The translations under genes and the position numbers were made by a program. The notes under the pieces are model-generated. The model was not told the origin of the DNA. It worked only from the letters and a program-made list of their open reading frames with translations, and did not search any database. Below are positions 60,811 through 64,000 of a stretch of 64,000 nt of DNA, in pieces. Origin of the DNA: Pyronema omphalodes (lineage: Eukaryota > Ascomycota > Pezizomycetes > Pezizales > Pyronemataceae); the NCBI GenBank assembly GCA_024516155.1, contig JAJJXM010000029.1, positions 186,001 to 250,000 of the forward strand, given 5' to 3'. Positions within the stretch are counted from its first letter, which is position 1, and every line of letters starts with the position of its first letter.

Positions 60811-61226
60811 TAGGGTTACTCAATGCTCAAAAGCAGCGAAATCCGACAGATCTGTCGGAAATTCTGCGGCCAATGAGAGTTGAGGGACAGAACCAGGGTT
60901 AGAAGTGAGCTTTGAGTGGTGTTGTCGGAAACTCTGGGATGGAAACTGACGGAAACCTATTGCAAGGCTACGGGCGAGGCTAGGACCGCACTACGATGCA
61001 GATCATCAACTTTCTAAACTGTTTTGGGACAGATGAAGAGTTTCCGACAGTTTTCGACACTTCCGTCAGCGGTTTTTTGTTGACGGAAAGTTTCCGACAA
61101 ATCTGTCGTTGTCGGAAAAATTGGTCTCTACGCTAAAGTTCTCCGCCAATCAGACTAATTCTGATTACGCGCCAAGTTTCCGACACCGACAGATTTGTCG
61201 GATTTGTCGAGCATTGAGTAACCCGA
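60811..61226. mobile_element. hAT-type MITE, 416 bp, non-coding
   Basis: Left end TAGGGTTACTCAATGCTC; the reverse complement of the right end reads TCGGGTTACTCAATGCTC, an 18-bp inverted repeat with one mismatch. The start TAGGG fits the hAT end pattern YARNG, and perfect 8-bp duplications flank it. Subterminal regions are filled with CCGACA and TGTCGG motifs, including a perfect palindrome CCGACAGATCTGTCGG at 60843-60858, likely transposase binding sites. No coding frame inside. Its ends differ from those of the hAT element at 31 kb, so a different transposase would have moved it. Confidence 0.88.
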
Positions 61227-61234
61227 GTCTACAG
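61227..61234. repeat. 8-bp target-site duplication, right copy (MITE)
   Basis: GTCTACAG, partner of 60803-60810. Confidence 0.85.
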
Positions 61235-61846
61235 AAACACTAGCCGCGGTATCCAAGACGACCAACATGGCTTGGCACGAGTGACCAACGATGATATAAT
61301 AAACCAGGTCTGTGATACTACTACTACTATGTATCCAGGGATAAATATCCTAGTCTGCTATATCTGCTATATCTGCTATATAGAAAATTGATTTTTGTAT
61401 GTATCTTGAGCCGTTTTTATGTGGCCTGGTATGAATACAGATAAATAAATTGTCTATATACATAATACAATATATATATTCCCCTTGTTGCCCGGGGAAT
61501 TGGGTTGCTTTTTGGTGGGGTTTATTATTGAATTTTTTTTTAGATGGGAGAGATTTATAACGATGGGTTGGGTTGGGTTGTGGGCGCTTTCTTTTCTGTT
61601 GCTGTTGCTGTTGCTGTGTGGATAGCCAGGATAGGGATAGAGATAGAGAAATAAACTATAATACATAACACTAATATAAATTCCATAGTAAATATATATA
61701 TACAGTTAAAGAAAAGAAAAGATAGCAGATTTCTTTGGGGGTTTCGGTATGAAAGATAATATCACTAATATATATCCATATTCCACACAACAAAATCAAA
61801 AATATTACACGTATCTACACAACACAAACCCTCATCTCAATCCTTC

Positions 61847-62018
61847 AATCTTCCAATCTTCCAATCTTCCAATCTTCCAATCTTCCAATCTTCCAATCTT
61901 CCAATCTTCCAATCTTCCAATCTTCCAATCTTCCAATCTTCCAATCTTCCAATCTTCCAATCTTCCAATCTTCCAATCTTCCAATCTTCCAATCTTCCAA
62001 TCTTCCAATCTTCCAATC
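61847..62018. repeat. 8-base minisatellite AATCTTCC, about 21 copies
   Basis: Perfect tandem array of an 8-base unit for about 170 bases. It keeps frames open on both strands because 8 is not a multiple of 3 and no rotation makes a stop; this is not evidence of coding. Confidence 0.95.
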
Positions 62019-62240
62019 CGTAAGTCATAAATCATAAGTAGTAAGCTACAACCTATACCTCAAAAACCTATCCCCCCCTCCCCCTAGTCTATCACTATTA
62101 CTATCACTATCATACAGTATCATGTTTCCAATTTCCGCACTTTGGCACTTTATCACTTTAGCACTCAGCAGATAACTTTCTTTTTTTTTGTGCACAAAAG
62201 TTAATTTCTGCACCTACCAAGTATCAAGTATCAAAGTGAA

Positions 62241-62258
62241 CCCCCCCCCCCCCCCCCC
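62241..62258. repeat. 18-base poly-C tract
   Basis: Uninterrupted C run, followed by GCGCCCCC; exact length uncertain. Confidence 0.8.
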
Positions 62259-63297
62259 GCGCCCCCAAATTCCAAAACGAGGTTTCAACCGATAGAGAAT
62301 ACCGGCGAGCGGTAGTAGCGGACCTGGCGGTTGAAAGTTGGATTTTGATTTTGATTTTTTGTAACCTCATTTGATTTTGCGCCATTTACGCACCACCACT
62401 GAGCGCCCGTAAACTGTGTGTGTTTTTTTTGCGTTGGTTTCACAATCAAGATTGTTTCAAGTTTCTCTCCCTATTACAAATTCACAAAGCAGCAAAAAGT
62501 CATTTAATGTCCTTAATCGAATTCTTTATATCCACAAAAAACAGCATATTCTGCAAGTAAAGAGGAGCAAAAATCCACGGACATGTCATCGTCATGTCGA
62601 AAAAAAGCAAAAACAAAAAAGAAGCACAGGAAAAAAAAACATCCCCAAACCCCCACCAAAAACTAGTATACAGATGGCATACTTTTCGGGTATCTTAAAA
62701 GCATCATCCTATCCTTCGGAAAGTAACAAATGAAAAGTATTGTGATCCACAAAAGAAAAAAACTCCATAGGAAAAAAAGGGAAAAATTCACAAAAAGTAA
62801 CACCATTCCAGAAATATTAGGACCTGGACCTGCAAACCCAAGGGGAAAAAGCCAAGCGCGAAACACCCAAAATGAACACAAAAAAAGTCGAAAACAAGAA
62901 AGGCCATGATACATATGTGCAGATTTGCATAACCAAAGCCGATTGGTTTGGGGAAAAGCTTGCCAGAGATTTCAAGAGAATTGAAGTAGTTGGTATGATG
63001 GTGTGGGTATGTCGTAGTTGTTGGTGCGTTGTAAAGGAATGAAAAAAGAAATTAAAACTAATAACGCAAGCTTCCCCTGATTGTTGAGAAGACTCAATTT
63101 ACCCAGTCTATAGTCATAAAGGTGTTGATTTGATGATGAAAAGGTACTCCGTTTGTTTCTTCGCGTCATAAGGCGTCAGGAATTCCAATAATTAGAAAAG
63201 GAAAAAATGTACACCACGGGTCGAGTTATGAAAGGAGACGGTAATTGTTGAGGTAATCGGGTTTCGAGGGGAACGCGATTTCGACGGTATTACTCCC

Positions 63298-64000
63298 TTA
63301 CTCGCCGTGCTTTTTGCCCTGGTGGACCTTCTTGTGTCTTCGCAAATTTGAGACAACGGAAAAGCGTCTTCCACAGCCGTCATGTTCACAGGCAAATGCT
63401 ATTCAAATGTTAGCCAATTTTTCTAGGGCATAGCCCGCACTGAGAGGGGATTAACTCACGTTTTTCTCCAGTATGACTGTATGTATGGGTCTGCAACGAA
63501 CTCGGCCTCGTGAAACGCTTGTCACAAACTTTACACTTGTGCTTCTTTTGCGTACTTGAGGTGATTTTCGAGCTGAATGTGGTCATCATCTGGTTCGGAA
63601 CAGTTGCACCGGTGTTGAGGTAACCGCCGGGTCTCGATGACCGTACAATTCCGGCACGTTCTTGCGGGTATCCGGTACCGTCGGAGTATTCGGTTGCTGA
63701 TGAGTCGATTGAACCACCGTGGTAGTATGGGAAGGAGTGGGTGGAGGAAACGGAAGAGCTGGCGGAGTGCGAGGACTGGTACGAAGTGCTGTCTTGACGC
63801 TGTCTAGGCTGACCGAAGTTGAGTCCTCTGGTGTCCATTCCGCCGCTGGTAAAGTCTAGGTCCGGGCGAGCTCTATACGAGATATCTGTAAGGGAAGCTT
63901 GGCGAGGCTTTGGCACCGTGTCAGCACTCAGGAAGAGTGAACTCGGCATGGCAGGTTGGGAGAGACGACGCTCTGACGGGATCAGAGTTCGGGGGGTATT
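63298..64000 (-). CDS. C2H2 zinc-finger transcription factor, 5' end outside the window
   Basis: Last two visible exons: >64000..63460 and 63398..63298. Two tandem C2H2 fingers end the protein: CKVCDKRFTRPSSLQTHTYSH, then after the HTGEKP linker CEHDGCGRRFSVVSNLRRHKKVH, followed by a short basic tail and stop. The 61-nt intron sits exactly in the linker (donor GTGAGT, acceptor AATAG). The visible N-terminal part is Ser/Tyr/Gly-rich and likely disordered. An ATG at 63949 exists, but the frame stays open to the window edge, so the true start is probably beyond it. The finger pair resembles widespread fungal regulators with an RPSSLQTH...SVVSNLRRH signature; target genes unknown. Confidence 0.85.

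Larger units (their letters stand above)
61235..63297. other. gene-free region, low complexity
   Basis: AT-rich spacer with the 8-base minisatellite at 61847-62018, an 18-base C run at 62241-62258 and A-rich tracts (62560-62900) that probably belong to the trailer of the zinc-finger gene. No gene seen. Confidence 0.55.

Noticed and set aside
61847..62018. CRISPR-like array
   Set aside because: Unit is 8 bases with no spacers, in a eukaryotic genome; a plain minisatellite.

Overview
The window looks like nuclear DNA of a filamentous ascomycete (Pezizomycotina). Genes are split by short introns, mostly 46 to 60 nt, with CTGAT/CTAAC-type branch sites and GTRNGT donors. The gene set is fungal: a Fungal_N-NACHT-ankyrin STAND protein, Env7-type kinase, Prp43, a PWWP chromatin protein. 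A dispersed 5S rRNA gene and an intron-bearing tRNA-Ile(AAU) fit too. Gene density is modest, with several gene-free stretches of 1.5 to 4 kb, which may suit an early-diverging class such as Orbiliomycetes or Pezizomycetes; that placement is a guess.

Layout. 0.8-10.4 kb: USB1 (U6 snRNA end processing) and EPT1/CPT1 (phospholipid synthesis) on +, PRP43 (DEAH helicase) on -, then a tiny four-exon conserved gene on - that ORF-length filters miss. 10.4-14.2 kb is a gene desert. 14.2-26.3 kb is a dense housekeeping block: RTP1/TANGO6-like (-) divergent from VPS29 (+), CCT4 (+), PPP4R2-like (+), NOC2 (-), GPN3 (-). RTP1 and GPN3 both belong to the RNA polymerase II assembly/import route. 27.7-29.7 kb holds a six-exon fungal protein of uncertain function. 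30.6-32.3 kb is a transposon island: a LINE 3' remnant followed by an internally deleted hAT element with perfect 8-bp target duplications. 33.4-39.7 kb has a PAP2/Aur1-like membrane protein and a PWWP protein. 41.0-48.3 kb has tRNA-Ile, the NLR-like STAND gene divergent from an ENV7-type kinase, and V-ATPase subunit H (VMA13). 48.3-56.8 kb is gene-poor, with one 5S rRNA gene and an ankyrin relic. 56.8-58.4 kb is pyridoxal kinase (BUD16) with an 11-nt microexon. 58.4-63.3 kb is low-complexity DNA with a 416-bp hAT-type MITE. The 3' end of a C2H2 zinc-finger gene runs off the right edge.

The protein-coding genes are mostly unrelated housekeeping functions rather than one pathway. I found no convincing new multi-gene system. 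The best leads are the hidden small gene, the uncharacterised 577-aa protein, the complete STAND receptor, and the two hAT-derived elements. All exon borders were joined by eye from splice signals, frame and family similarity; no alignment was run.
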